64,000 bases of DNA, taken from contig SCFE01000045.1 of NCBI GenBank assembly GCA_004352715.1, positions 152,766 through 216,765 on the forward strand, given 5' to 3'. Of this stretch, positions 22,325 through 35,651 are shown in pieces (the first letter of the stretch is position 1; each line of letters opens with the position of its first letter). The stretch is from Hofstenia miamia. Its lineage: Eukaryota; Xenacoelomorpha; Acoela. The notes under the pieces were generated by a model. It made no database searches. It saw only the letters and a program-made list of their open reading frames with translations, and was not told the DNA's origin. The position numbers and the translations under genes were made by a program.

Positions 22325-22565
22325 AGCGATTTATATATGAGGCCATCCAGCCGAACATTCAGTTTTCAAGTTTTTCCTCTCATATTTGGTTAGGCGACAA
22401 TGCGTATAAACGGTTCTTAATTTCTTTTATGTTTTTATAGGTATTCGTTTATACATGTGTAAGAGATTGCCTGCAAAAAGCAATCTGCTATACAATCTAG
22501 CCGCATATTAATGGACAAATTTGAGAGCTGAATGATCGGCTGGATGACCTTCTATATAGATCGCT
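22325..22565. mobile_element. Short MITE-like inverted-repeat element
   Basis: Ends AGCGATTTATATATGAGGCC and, on the minus strand from 22565, AGCGATCTATATAGAAGGTC. The match runs about 49 bp, including CATCCAGCCGA-x-CATTCAG. About 241 bp in total and non-coding. Confidence 0.7.
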
Positions 22566-24137
22566 ATTGAGTATAATTAAAGAAACTACATTGATGTATA
22601 TTCTTAAAATCAGTTCGGGAAACCTCAGTCAATCAAGATTATCTAAGCACTGGACTATTTGAATATTAAATTGGATAAATATGTAAAATTTCAGTATATT
22701 CTTATAAAGAATTATGACAATAAGGATTGAAATACCTCCTAATCTTGTTGGATACGCATCTGATATATGATTAATAAATCTAAAAATTAAAAATAAAAAC
22801 TTCACAATGGTACTTCACTTGGGAGAAACACGATTTTTCTGTAAATGTTGATAAATTTAATAATTCAGTTGCATAGGATAAAGAACATTGAAAGTAAAAA
22901 TATAAAGTGATTAAATATTCATAGAGCCAAACCTTTGGCAAAACAATTAAACATGCTACTGACTCCCAGATGACAAAGTTTACTACTATTACAACAAATT
23001 TTACAAATTAATAAAATTCCTTATTTAAACTAATGTAACGTGGAAACAAAATTGGAAATTGTTCCCTTTTTCACGTTTACTGTTTAAATTGTAAAAATCT
23101 GGACAGTTTAGACCAGTTGACAAGTACGTTAAGAACGCAACACTTAAATTGTTTTTGCTGTTAAGAAAAAAACAGTTTAAGATATATACAATGTATATAG
23201 TGATTATTACGTCGACCCAAAAGTCATTACCATCAATACCAAGGCCTTGGTCAATACGGTAAAAATAAAGACAAAATCGTCGTGTTTTCTAAATAAAGTC
23301 GAATGTGTTCTTCTTAGAAATTATACTAAAAGGCTATTATTTCAAAAATGCAATGCGATTGTCTTGCTTTGTATGCTCGGCTCTGCTAGTAATTTAAAAA
23401 CAATCGCAACCTGCGCATGCACCAACGAACCGAGATACAAAAGACAATCAAACTCAACGCGTACAAACAGAACTTTCACGTTGCACTTTTTACGTGAGCA
23501 TGAGCTACACGAACAACGCCTGTGGTCAATTTTATTTGGTCCAAACCAACAATTTTAGCTTAGATAATTGCTCCTGACTTGAGTTGGTGATTTTGGGCGC
23601 TACAAAAACAATTTTCGTTGGCCAACAAAAATTAATGACAAAAGTTGGTCGTATAGCACGGGCTTTACAAGACATTGATATTTCCTACTTATCCCTTTCT
23701 CTACCATTCTATTCAATTGACTACAGGTAATGTTAAAAGCGCTATGTTGCAAATTCATGTGTAAATATATTATCTGTTAGTATTACTTAGAGGATTAATA
23801 CGTTTTTTGCTGATAGTCTAAAGATGCATCGTTACTGAAGAAATAATTGCTGATGTAAGTCACTTTCTCAACTTCTATTGACAGCTTTTTCCTTAAGTCA
23901 AAATAAAGTCTGAACTGGACAATTTCCAACCTTGTTTGGAGAACTAGAGTAACAGGGCACCGAACCAATATAATAGTGTGAAAATAAGTAGCCATACTTT
24001 AAATGGTGATTATTTCACGTCTTACGCAATGACTGCTTAATTTGCAAAAATATATGAAACTAGAAATAATTAAGGAATCATTTTTAGTTTTCCATGATAT
24101 TGATACCAACTTCACTGAAAAAATATAAGATAATTAC
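22566..24137. other. Intron sequence
   Basis: No exon of the Ig gene is needed here, since the flanking exons join in frame. Open frames at plus 23247-23558 and minus 23795-23995 have no recognisable domain. Confidence 0.45.
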
Positions 24138-24275
24138 CAGCTTCCTGAATCTTCACGTTCATAGAATCGGTTCCTCCATCATTTTTTGCGATGCACTGAT
24201 ACTGATCACTGATCTCGTTAGCAGTCACGGAATAGTAGGTAATAGTGCTGGTAATATTGTTAGAGAAGACATATT
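24138..24275 (-). CDS. Ig/FN3 gene: Ig7, second half
   Basis: 138 bp; acceptor GATTTAG, donor GCTG/GTAATT. It encodes YVFSNNITSTITYYSVTANE followed by ISDQYQCIAKNDGGTDSMNV, the F-strand Cys and following G strand of an I-set Ig domain. The Tyr-x-Cys motif (YQC) pairs with the Cys in the exon at 25199-25360. It joins in phase 1 both ways and leads directly into the FN3 domain. Confidence 0.8.
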
Positions 24276-24526
24276 CTAAATCGATCATGACTTGGAGATT
24301 TATAGTACAAGAAACAACAGTAAGACAATAAAAATTCATTCCATGTACATTACAATGAAGGCCTAGACAGCAATTTACTCAAATCACCTTTTTGTAATAG
24401 TTCTTAGTGCATCATTCTAATACTGTAAACCTTGGTTACAATCATTAATTAGAAATACACTTTTCAGTGGCCTAACTAGTTTTTTAATTTAATTAATCAC
24501 AATGTTAGATTAGTTAAGGAAATTTC

Positions 24527-24574
<48 letters not shown>

Positions 24575-25198
24575 GAAATTGCTGAATGACCTCTAAAGTA
24601 AATATTCGATTCATCAATATTGAACGAATAAGATAACATTTCAAGCAGCACTGAACATTTCATTCTATCTATCATGAAATCAGTTAAATTTTAACAAACA
24701 GCATTTGCTGAACAAATTTACAACTTCCAAAGCTATTAAACTAAAGGCATTTCAGAAACAATTACGAGTGAATAGTGAATATAGCAACTGCAAAACTGAA
24801 ACTGAAACAAAATATAAGAATTCAGGCACAGTTTCAATAAATGCATTAAAAATAAACCAAATTCAGGCGATAATCGAACTCATTTTGTTTTTTGTCTGTA
24901 AAGAATAGGCTTTTGTAAACTAGAAATCCTTATTTTATTAAAATTAAAATCTGGAGATTAGTTGATTTCAATAACCTAGGAAGATAGTTCTGTTAAACAT
25001 AAATTCCTTTAATCTGCTAAACATAAATATAAATGTACATCAGTGATTTAAAGTTAAACAAATTCCAAATACAATGAAGTGAAAAAAAATAGCAAGGACT
25101 TATGCAAGAAAATAGCCAAGACATAACAATAATGAAACAAATGATTATCAATTAAACATGTTTAAGAATTGGTTATTGACAAATCAATGGAAAACTAC
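24276..25198. other. Intron within Ig7, with (AT)n tract
   Basis: A long (AT)n microsatellite lies at 24530-24569. No other feature seen. Confidence 0.55.
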
Positions 25199-25360
25199 CT
25201 GTAATGCTATATTTTGATTCATCTCTGTTTGCACGAATGGGAATGCTTCCAATTTTCCACTCAATTGAAGGAACAGGGTTTCCTGCTGCAACGCATGTGA
25301 TGTCGACCCTCTCTGATAGAAGCGGATAACCATTTATATGGTTGACTATCACAGGTGGAA
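25199..25360 (-). CDS. Ig/FN3 gene: Ig7, first half
   Basis: 162 bp; acceptor GCTTTAG, donor ACAG/GTAGTT. It reads PPVIVNHINGYPLLSERVDI then TCVAAGNPVPSIEWKIG. This is the B-strand Cys and C-strand Trp of an I-set Ig domain, with the common G-x-P-x-P-x-I-x-W signature. It is the only Ig domain of this gene split by an intron, also in phase 1. Confidence 0.85.
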
Positions 25361-28300
25361 CTAAAGCCATGGAGTTGGAATCATGCGATAACAGATTAGT
25401 TTTAGTTTAGCTTAAATAATAATGATTATTGCAACATCTTAGAATTATTTCACAAAATCAAAAGAGTGTTACTAACTGAATTTATAATCATGACATAACA
25501 GGAAACTTTCGAATGATATTGAACAACCGTTAACTAAATTTGTAATGAATATACGAATAAAGACTCAAAGCAGCGTATTACAACAGTCAGAGGCCAATAT
25601 TTACATTCTCTATCATTATATCTACTTCCTTAGTGATTTCTAACATGCACATTGTGTAAATTTTTCTATATATTTCCATCAATTTTCACACTTAGCAGGC
25701 ATTACAGTCTGTATGGTCATAGATACATGAACATCTCCTGGGAGTCTAATAGCATTTGTTAAAATCGTGGATTTACCTGGTACTACTGCCAACCGCGCAA
25801 CGGGTAGTCTCCTTTAATGTAATCCTAACTCATTCAAGTATAACTTGTGCTTCTTATTTACTGTTACAATAGCTCTAACAACAAAGGGGAAGGATTCAAC
25901 TTCCTTCAATTTTCACAATCTTCAATTTTTCAAATTCTCCGGCCTCTGACACTGCTAAATCTTTTGATCTGCTGCATACTACAACTATGTCTGACATATT
26001 AGCTTCAATAATTTTGATTGTCGATGCGTTGAAAAACATAGCATCGTCCTCTGGCTTATGCTCATATAATACAACTTATGTTTTTAACCCATATTGTGAG
26101 CACAAGCTGCAGTATAGCATACGTTTCTCCAATTCTTCTTGAATAGTTCACTTGACACTTATTTGAGGGTTTTCTATCTCCGTATTCTTTACCCTGATTA
26201 CTTGTTCTTGTGCTACCAATACCATTGATTTCTTCCCTAACATTACAGTTTTCTGAATTTCTCTAATACTTTTGATGTATTTCCAAATTCCTATAACGTT
26301 TTTTTTCATCTATCCTACTCTGACCCAAATTATGTTATAGTTTTTCATTGTTTCTTAACAACGCCAAAAGTAATACCAATTGGCTGCTTATATGCTTACC
26401 CCTTCACTCTCAATTTCCTCACCATTCAGACCTTTATCTTCTTACCGTCTTGACAAGCAATATCTATCTCCAATTAAGTTGAATGCACCATTTGATGCTA
26501 GTAACTTTTTGCTCTCTATGTCTAACTTTCTAAACCTCATTACTGCAGAATATTTTAACAGTGACAAACCCAATAAAAATCGCCTTTATACAGGTCTGAA
26601 AATGTAAAACGCTAACTTCTAGAGTACCTTCATTGCAATCCTCATGTTTACAGTGACCAATTCCGACAAGCGATCCGAATTCATTTCAGAATTTGGCAGA
26701 CGCGCGCATCAAGGCAGGTCGGACCACCTTTCGCAACTCTCGCACAAATCATCAATATAATGACACATGACACAACACCTGATCAATAAAAAATGGGACT
26801 AATAATTTTCGAAATTTGCATTAAAAAAACAGAAATGCTGGAAAATTTTTGTAATGTGACATTTCCATCGCTAAACATAAGTACTTTAGAAATATGTGGG
26901 CTTGCTATTACTCAAATTTGATGCTATTAATATCTTACATTCCACTATAATTAGCATTTTGTCTGAAACTACGTAATTGGGGAACACTGAATTAAATGCT
27001 AAACACGAGAGTGTCTTCTTGTTCAAAGACTCATCCATAATAATGCCAAAATTTGAGGATAGACCTTCGCCATATTCAGCCTGTTGTCTATACCTCGTTT
27101 CTGTAATGTCATTCAGCGGCTTCCCATCTAAGCGCCATCTAAAATGTACACCGCATAAGTTTCAGCTTTACACCGGAATTCGAAATACATTTACTTTATG
27201 ATATTTAAAAATACTAAAAAATAAGAGCAGCAATATTTCGATTCAGTCCCCTTCTGAAGTTACTTGAGTTAATTGGTTTGCAAGTAAGTGATATATTTCA
27301 ATTCATATTTCGCTAACACTCCAGAACACCAACTGCGAGTAAGTTGAAAATTTAAGGTCAAAGCATCTCGAAGGGGAAAGAGGCAACTGGGAATTAATAA
27401 TAATTTTATAAAAATTCCATCTTCACAACACTTTATAGTTTCTTTAAAGTAACAAGTCAGAAATATTGAGTTGATAACAAGCTCTGATTATGTCGATGGT
27501 ACATGAATAGAAAAGTATTTCACAATTGGGGCGCTTCAATTTATCAAATTAAATGTTTTTATAGAATAATTTCAAACTTTGATTACAAGAAATCTAAAAT
27601 ATAATAGTCACGGCAACAAAAATGCAAAATAGTTTCAGCATTTGAAAAAAAACATCCAAAAACTTACAATGGACCATTTAAGCCTAAAATGCCTCGCGTT
27701 ACTTCAAAGTTATAAACTTTTGACTACATTCTCGGTCATTTTTGTCCAGCCCATTAAGAGATCTGGAAATCCTTGAATATTGCCGCATTTTTTGGTAAAA
27801 GTGCTCACATGTAATGGTGAAAGTGTTTTAGGGTTTTTCACATTTTAGTTTGTGAGCGATAAGCGTTTAAATTTTGTTGTAGAGACCTCGGTTGATTAGG
27901 GCTAGCCATCCCTTCAGAGGTATAATATTACATAGGAAATTATAAACTAATTCGAAAATGCAGAATTAATAAAGAAGATGAAGATAAAATTAAAAATTAA
28001 AATCCTACAGAATTTTTGGTTCTGGAAGACTTTCATTAACGATACAGCTTACGTTCAGGAGACTGCCAACCTTGTTAATGAAGTGGGTGTGGTTGTGTAT
28101 GTAGGGCTTTGATGGAGGAACTAAACTTCAAACTGTAATTTCACAATTAAATATGATAAAAATGTTTTTATAAACTCATTTAAATCATTAGTTTCCAAAA
28201 TTATTCAGTTTGTAAAAATATCAATTTGTAAAAATCTTGCTACAGACTGATTAGTTATTCAAATATTCAATTATACTTCCTGTCATCACCCGACTACTTT

Positions 28301-29357
28301 AATACGAAATGCCGCTGAGTTCTCATTAGATGAAATTGAAATTCTGCTTTGTATTAAATTGTAATTACAAATTCTATTCATAATATGCTATTATAATTAA
28401 TTACAATGTTCGTTTCAACTATATAGACCGATTTTTTACAATTCAGAAATGAAATCGGTTGAACCGCTTTCTTGTCATTTTGAATGCTAAACTCAAAGAA
28501 CAATTTAAACATATCCACCTAAATTAAATAAGATTTAAAATAGTTGGATATCATTTGAGTAAAGTCAGAAGTTTTAACAGCTACAGTTGTCATATTTGGC
28601 ATATAGGTACCTCATGACAAGATGAGTCATAAAATATTTTTACATAAATTATGATTATTAGGAATCCGAGATGGCCTCTTACTTGAAACGTTCTAGCAAC
28701 TTAGTAATGGATCTTAGGATGTAACAACACGAGAATTACATTTATAATGCATAAAACTAATATATTTGAGACATTTTGCAGAAATATAAGAAAATTTAGG
28801 TTTTCTATTTCTAGTGACCGTCAACAGCACATCCACAGACCTAAGACAATTTTGATAATGTGACCACTATTGCACATAAAACAAGGCTAAAAGTTTTATG
28901 GTCTGAATCATTTTTTAATGTGCATGACAAATTTCAAAAACAATCAAATCATTAGTTTTATTCATTGCTGTTCTGAATTTTTCCAATAATAAATTATACG
29001 ATTAAATCGTTTATCAAATATTCGCATTAGAAATTCTTACACAGCATCAAACAAACGATGATTGTGTGTGAAGGAAGGACTGTTTTTTGGCAGCCCACCC
29101 CCTCCCATTAACGGGAATCTTCAGAATAAGACTCATAATTAGCTACTTGGCCATCGATGATACATGGGGTAGCACATCAAATACTCCAAGCAAAATGCTT
29201 TTTTTGTTAGTTATATCAAAAAATGGTATAAAAAATGTTATTCTTCCATTGAAAAAAATGCAAAAGTACAATTTTGAAAGTTTTGACCACCCTTAGTGTC
29301 ATAAAAGACCTTTCGTCCAAATTTCAGAATAAATTGAAAATTGAGTAACACACTTAC
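25361..29357. other. Long intron with decayed repeat sequence
   Basis: About 25.9-26.3 kb on the minus strand shows traces of a decayed open frame (see 25898-26060). The rest is AT-rich with no exon or repeat that I can name. Confidence 0.45.
25898..26060 (-). pseudogene. Decayed open frame, unknown (probably transposon-derived)
   Basis: Minus-strand reading KPEDDAMFFNASTIKIIEAN followed by MSDIVVVCSRSKDLAVSEAG. Upstream pieces in broken frames include SIREIQKTVMLGKKSMVLVA and a CSLCSQYG motif (to about 26290). Composition is protein-like but I do not recognise it, and stops and frame changes show that it is dead. Confidence 0.3.
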
Positions 29358-29669
29358 ATTTTACAAACAGCGCATACGATTTTGTCACTCGTTTGGGGAA
29401 TTCCTTTGAAAAAACGGTGCAATTGTACTCGCCATTGTCATTTTTGTTGAGATTATGAATACTAACAATCGATGAGAACTTCTTCCTTCCAACTGGTTGA
29501 GATCTAATGAGTTCATCTTGTAGTTGGGTTACATTTTTGTGGCCAGTTTTTCTATATGTCCATTTGACAATTGCTTCAGGATTGCCATCATCATAATTAC
29601 ATGTAATGTACAGAAATGAGCCAACTGTTGAGTTTCCTATGCTAGTAACTTTTAGGTTTGAAGGTGGAT
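29358..29669 (-). CDS. Ig/FN3 gene: Ig6 exon
   Basis: 312 bp; acceptor GTTTAG, donor AAAT/GTAAGTG. One Ig domain: YITCNYDDG (first Cys), AIVKWTYRK (Trp), and NDNGEYNCTVF (second Cys). Several N-glycosylation sequons, for example NST and NVT. In its pattern it resembles Ig3 of the same protein. Confidence 0.88.
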
Positions 29670-32167
29670 CTAAACTACAACTTGTGGACAACCTACCCAA
29701 TAAATCGATTTACAAGGATGATATAAACTGAAATAAAAATCTTAAAATGTACTAAGAAAGACCAAGCATTGGTTAGAAACGATATGAAGTTAAATTACTC
29801 ATTTAATCAATATTTTTTGAAATTTTGAGCATCTAAGATTGAGAACATACAATGTCCCATGGATGTTTTACAAGATTGTATCCCTTAACCGAGCGTTGAA
29901 ATTCGTCGTTTTCATTCACCTAAAAAGGCTACAGAAATATGGTACAACTTCTTGCTTCACTACATTCTCTCTTTCCAGGCTATAAAACTTTTGAAATGAA
30001 CAATACTACCTGCTTACAATAACCACATTATCTAACCAAAGAAAATAAAAGATAAAAAGTGAAAGAAATTAATGATAGTCCAAAATAATCATTCTACGAG
30101 GAACCAAAATACAGAGTTAAAATGGTTAACGATGCTATTAAATATATACATTTAATATATGCATGCAAAGGTAATCATCTTCCAAGTATTTGGGAATTTG
30201 AATTTGATTGGATGTGGAAATCGCTTTTAATCCTAACCTTAAAATACCTTATAGGTATTTAATGCAGTATTTCCGAGAGGGTGGCATTTTCTTTTAACAA
30301 AAGGTCGATTCCAAATGGCTAAATCTCAGAAAAATGGCAAGATATGCATGTGATTAAAATCAATATATTCATTTTTTATTTCACATTCACTTGTGGCATC
30401 AACTACTAAAAATTATTGCAAACCACAGATATGTATCTAAATGACGTGCCATCTTGTACAAAAATTCAAATCTAGTCTCTTCTACTTATAAAGTTCATTG
30501 CATGTTATTGCTTAGGGATCCCTATTCTCATCGTTACTCTTACTAACACTCCTTATATCATCGAAAACACCGACTTATTTTCAGTCAACCAAAGACCAAT
30601 TTAATTAAATTTTAAATAATTTATTTGCTTTTGTTTATAAAAAAATACAAAAGTTTGAGCACTAGAAAGATTCAATTCTATTTGAGATTAAAATAGAATA
30701 ATTTAATTTTTAGATCTGACAAACTTGTGCTTGGAAGAAAGATTTGTAAAAATGATGTTGTCTTAAAAAGGATAAAAGTTCAAACATTTGACAAACGAAG
30801 TTCATTCTATTTGCTGTAAGCACTGTACTCAATTTCTAAACAATAAATAGCAAATATTAAATTTTAATGTAGCAATTGATCTAAATAAATTTCAGTAGCT
30901 TTGGATAGGGGAGAGGAGCTTGAAGCTAGGAATGAGGGAGCAAATATAATGCAACCACCATTCAATGATTGATGAAAAACTCATATATCAGGATAGAATA
31001 GTTCAGATAAGCTAAATACTTACTTTAACGAACTGCTAACCAATTGAATCAGATGAACCTTACTCGAAAGCGAATTTTTTTATCCATTCAATTACAGGTC
31101 TTCACCTTCAAAAGGAAATTTAATCTTGGCTTATTGTGTAACTTGAAAATGAAAAAAAAAACATTAGTATCAGTAATTATTTAATGGCATTTATAAATAA
31201 ATCGATTAGAAAAAATCAAATCATGTATTAACACATTATAACAGGTATAAACGCCATATCTGTATTGAATAAGACAGAGGCTAAACAATAAACTTTTTCA
31301 TAAAATTGTTTAGATTGGATATGCTATAGGCATTGCTACTACTAATCCTCAATCTACACATTTTCTACGGAATACCTGTGATGGTGTAAAGTTTTTCTAA
31401 ACAATTTCTCACTAACTTAAGCTATACAATAACTACGAATCCTCCAAGTGTTGGGTCTAACTAACTTCATTACTTCAACGAAATCATCAAACTTCGCAAA
31501 CTCTTAATCTTCTTGCTCATTGCAAATACTCAGCATCCACATGGCGGCATCAACATACAGAAGTTGATTAAAGACAAACTTCATTAAAAAATGCAATATA
31601 GCGCATTTCAATAAAATCAAAAAACTCATAAAACAATTCAACATTCACGCTCCGTAAGATTCCTAAGTGATCTTTTGCACTTATATTTCTGCAATTAATT
31701 GCTTAAATTAGTCATTTGTGCTCATTTATTTTTTAAGGATTCCTAAGATAACTAAATTATTAGCCATTTACAAGCACAAAATTACCAACAATATTTCTTA
31801 CTCAAAGAGATTTATGTAAGCATTACTACATTTATAGATAATGCAAATTATATTTGCAATGATAAATAACCATTCCTTAGTATGACTGGTATGCTTTCTA
31901 TGCAGTGTTTTGGTAATCTACAATCCTATACGCTAAAACATCCTTTTTTAATATTAAAAAACCATAGAATCCATGGATGCTTTTTGTTACTGTTTTGAAA
32001 TTATAGATAATGTAAAATTTTTGCCAATATAAAACAGTAAATAAAAGAAGACTGATAAACTTGTTAAAAGACCATTTCGAAGAACGGAAAAAGAAGCATT
32101 CAGACAATTTTGAATGGAGAACAAATATCTGATACAATGTTCAGGCAAAAATATGAAAAAATCTTAC
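29670..32167. other. Intron sequence
   Basis: AT-rich. No exon or classifiable element found; the flanking exons join in frame. Confidence 0.45.
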
Positions 32168-32446
32168 ACTGAACAACTATTGAAGTATTAGCAGAAACAT
32201 TCTTTGTGAAATTATCATAGAATGTCACAGTGCCTTCGCAAGTGACGATCCCAGCATGATTACGTAAAACTCGATCGTCCCATGTGACAATGTTGTCGCC
32301 AACTCTGTTTTGTGCATATACCCTGTTTTGACGGCCAAATATCTGAATGTGAGCGAAGGGTTCGGAGTCTACTTGACAGGTAACGTTTATTCGATCATGT
32401 TCATGAATAATTATCTCTTTTTGAAATAATCGAACTTTTGGTCCAT
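32168..32446 (-). CDS. Ig/FN3 gene: Ig5 exon
   Basis: 279 bp; acceptor ATCTAG, donor CAGT/GTAAGA. It reads GPKVRLFQKEIIIHEHDRIN then VTCQVDSEPFAHIQIFGRQN, and the second Cys lies in NHAGIVTCEG. The usual core Trp is replaced (QIFG). The end (VTFYDNF...NTSIVV) closely recalls the end of Ig1, which suggests duplication. Confidence 0.85.
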
Positions 32447-33235
32447 CTAGATATTATCTTAATAGCAGCATTTATTTAAAGAGTAAATATTAAATTCATT
32501 ATATGAATTAAGTAAGAATTTAAAGGTAAATCATGAGCTTTAATACTGATTTGTATTCAATGAATATTTAAATTTCAATTAAAACGAAAACTGTAGAAAT
32601 ACACAAATATCTAGCCAAATTGTAGCAGAAACTTCAATCCCGGACCAAGTTTTCAGTCCCGGAATTGCAAATATAGCCTCCCAATGAACTTCCAGAAAAA
32701 TAAATATAAACTTCAGACATGCTATTTTAAAGCAGGATTTAAACGTATTGTAGCTTTCCTTAAAAACTGTGAAAAAACATATTCATAAAATTAAAGGAAA
32801 TTACAGTTTTTGATATAATCCTCTGCATACTACTATGTTAGGCGTTCTAGAAACAAGTTCTTTTTAGTAAAAATCTTTAGTAGCGCTACATTATCTAGTT
32901 GACAGACTTTGAAAATACAGATAACATACATTTTGGGAAACATTATTAGCGCTACTAATTAGTTTTCTACACTACGCTTTAAAATGTTTATAATTATTTA
33001 TATTTATAAGATTTAGTCATCAGATCGAGACAATAGCTTCTGCTTTAAGAGGATGGTGCCTCTGTTTTCTGGTCTCTGGTAGTAGTAAAATATCAACATG
33101 GTAAGGATAGAGATTTTCACACTCGGATAACCATATCTACATGATTCAGGGCACACTGCTATTTAGTAAAACCACATTCAACCCACATATACTGTTTTCA
33201 TGAAAATCAAAAGAGAAAGCACTTAATTATCAACA
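32447..33235. other. Intron sequence
   Basis: Nothing recognisable beyond AT-rich sequence. Confidence 0.45.
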
Positions 33236-34075
33236 CTTTGCAATAATGTATAGCAATAATATTGCAATAGGAAAATTAAAAAATGAATATATTGCAATAC
33301 AAATTTGCAAGCAATATATCATTGCAATATATTGCAATACATTGCAATATTTTGCCTTTTTGAAAACTGCTTATTTAATAAGAGAAAATGACTTTTTCGA
33401 TCAAGTAGAAATTTGCGAACTTACTGAAACTATGTTTCACATTAGTTTTAAATTTTTAAGAACTTTGTTAATCCTACTTTAGCTGCCGTCAGCTATTCAA
33501 AATCATTGTACACATTGTCTAAGATTAGAAAGCTAAGTCTAGCAGTGTGCGGCCATATGACAGAGTTCACTTGTACATATCAAAGAAATTTCAGCTTTAG
33601 GCAAATACAACTTCAATATAACTACAGTCGTCACAATAATTTCTTTTACTTATAGTGCTCCTAAGAGTACAATATAAATTCAATGCTCAACTTTCTTTGC
33701 TTATTGAGAAATTATTTTACGTGCTGCAAATTGAATTCACATAAATTCTTTGTGAACAAGATACATACAATTGGTTTTTAACTCCTCACTCTTTTATGCA
33801 TACCCATGGACACCTATAGTAGAGCACAAAGTTATGCTCCCATTGACTATTGCAGTCAGGACGTTCTTACTCCACAAAAAAATTATTCTAGTGTCATCAT
33901 GTGTGTATTTCGTAAAAGCTATAAGCTAAAAAACATAAAAATAACAAGCTAGGAGTAATTTAAAAAAAACTTCCAATACTTCAATATTGCAGAAGAAATT
34001 CTGCGCACATAAATGTATTGCAATTGCAATATATTTATTGCAATATATTTTATAAACAATATATTATTGAAAGGC
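33236..34075. repeat. Segment bounded by ATTGCAATA repeat clusters
   Basis: The palindromic motif ATTGCAATA/TTGCAATAT occurs repeatedly at 33236-33352 and again at 34017-34075. About 650 bp of unremarkable sequence lies between. It may be a palindromic-end element or two remnants of one satellite. Confidence 0.4.
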
Positions 34076-34474
34076 CCCAGTAATTATAGAGTGAATTTTG
34101 ATGACTTCTTTGTACTAAGAAAAATGGTACCTTAAAATGATATTCAGTGTTACTTTCAATGAGAGCGACTTTGTGGCTCACAACGCAAATTTATCAAGGA
34201 ACCTGGTAAAACGAATTAAAGAGGGATACATGGGCAAAGTAAACGTGTTCATGATGTTATCAAATACCGACCAAATTTCAGATTTGCGAATGGATACAAC
34301 CTCGTTGCAAGCTCAATGCGATTCACTTCAGAATATTTTTAATGCTGGTGTCAACACACCTACACTTTGCAAGCAAAGCAAGAAGCCTAAAGGAATACGT
34401 TCTTCCCCAATATAAAAATATCTTTGACTCAAAATACGTTTATGGTAATATTTCTAGAAGAATATATTCACAAC

Positions 34475-34860
34475 CAATGAAAAAAATTTGGTTTTGAATC
34501 GTCTTTAGACGAAATACGCCTGAAATAGATCCACCTCCAACTTTGATTCGAAAGTATGTTGCTAATCCTGTCAAAACAGGGATTTCACCTTAAAGTCCTA
34601 AAAGATAGAACTGGAATTGATAGCTGCAAGTATTTCGAAATCATTGATAATTAAGTGCACTATTCCAAATATATTATGGATAGCTCGTGAATTTCCAGGG
34701 CGATATTTTCGACCTCACACCACAAGTAATATAAGCAAATCCACATCAAATGTCCCATATACCACTAAAAGGAGTGAAAATTTGCTGCAAGATGGCCACA
34801 ACAATTTTCACAACAATGCTATAAAATATATAATTACAAAAAGTTGTTTGTAGAAAACAA
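34475..34860 (+). pseudogene. Possible MCM8-like C-terminal pseudogene fragment
   Basis: In one frame RRNTPEIDPPPTLIRKYVAN, preceded in another frame by EKNLVLNRL and followed in a third by LELIAASISK and later TTKRSENLLQ. The order recalls the MCM8 helicase region with ...EKPLSERLK...IDPIPHQLLRKYI... and then a ...LELRKQS... helix (from memory). At least two frameshifts and no splice sites at the breaks, so not a working exon. The match is short and partly by eye. Confidence 0.3.
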
Positions 34861-35390
34861 GGAATTATAATATTTATTTAGATACTTATAACCATGTTTA
34901 GATATAAATAAATTGTCTTAGAAAATATCGCTTTTATGAAAAAGCACTTTTTTACTCAAACAGTTGCTTTATTAGTTTAGATATTGTAAATAATGACTAT
35001 ATATTTTTTGCACTAAATGAAGATGTATATTCTACATGTATATAATGTATATAATTACTTTAAGTTTGTTGTTTTAAAAAAGAAATTATTTGTTTGCATT
35101 TTTTCAGAAAAAGAAATAAGGAGTCACTTTGAAGATAAGTTATTAAAGAAAAAACTAAAAAACCATACGTAGGCGGAATTATGTCTCTTAAGCCTTTGAA
35201 AAATTTATCATTTATGGAATTTAACCGACAAGAAGCTGTATAAAGTGAGGCTGATTTGAATAAGACAATGAATATTGGTTTGTTGTTTATAGTATGAAAC
35301 AATGACATCATCAACACCTCGGCCAGGTCGGATAGACTTAAGAATATACCCCTAAAAATATATTTCAATATACAGTATAATGGCAAAATC

Positions 35391-35651
35391 ACATTATAAG
35401 GTTGAGATGTTCTAGCACAATAGATTTGGCACAATTTGTCCTTTGATAAAAATAGTGGTAAAACTTTGGCTCTTTCAATTGAGAAGTGCCAACTTCCATT
35501 TTAGTGTGTCCCTTAACTAAATACTTCAATTCAATTGTAAGATTTAATTGATTCGCCGGCACAAACAGAACATTATAAGCAGCTTCGCAGTTGTTTTGCT
35601 GACCACATCTACCAGACCATGTGAACAAATTTTCATAGTTAGCCCATAAAA
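35391..35651 (-). other. Candidate exon of unknown identity
   Basis: A strong acceptor (ATTTTATTTCAG) at 35652-35653 is followed in phase 1 by about 80 open codons: LWANYENLFTWSGRCGQQNN, then CEAAYNVLFVPANQLNLTIE. No clear donor was found and no family is recognised. It lies inside an intron whose flanking Ig exons already join in frame, so it is either an unrelated gene or pseudogene exon or chance. Confidence 0.25.

Noticed and set aside
23247-23558. 103-codon plus-strand ORF with several Cys and Arg
   Set aside because: No recognisable domain, opposite strand to the receptor, and no neighbouring exon to join.
34137-34415. 92-codon plus-strand ORF near the MCM8-like piece
   Set aside because: I could not match it to MCM8 or any other family, so it was left out of the pseudogene call.
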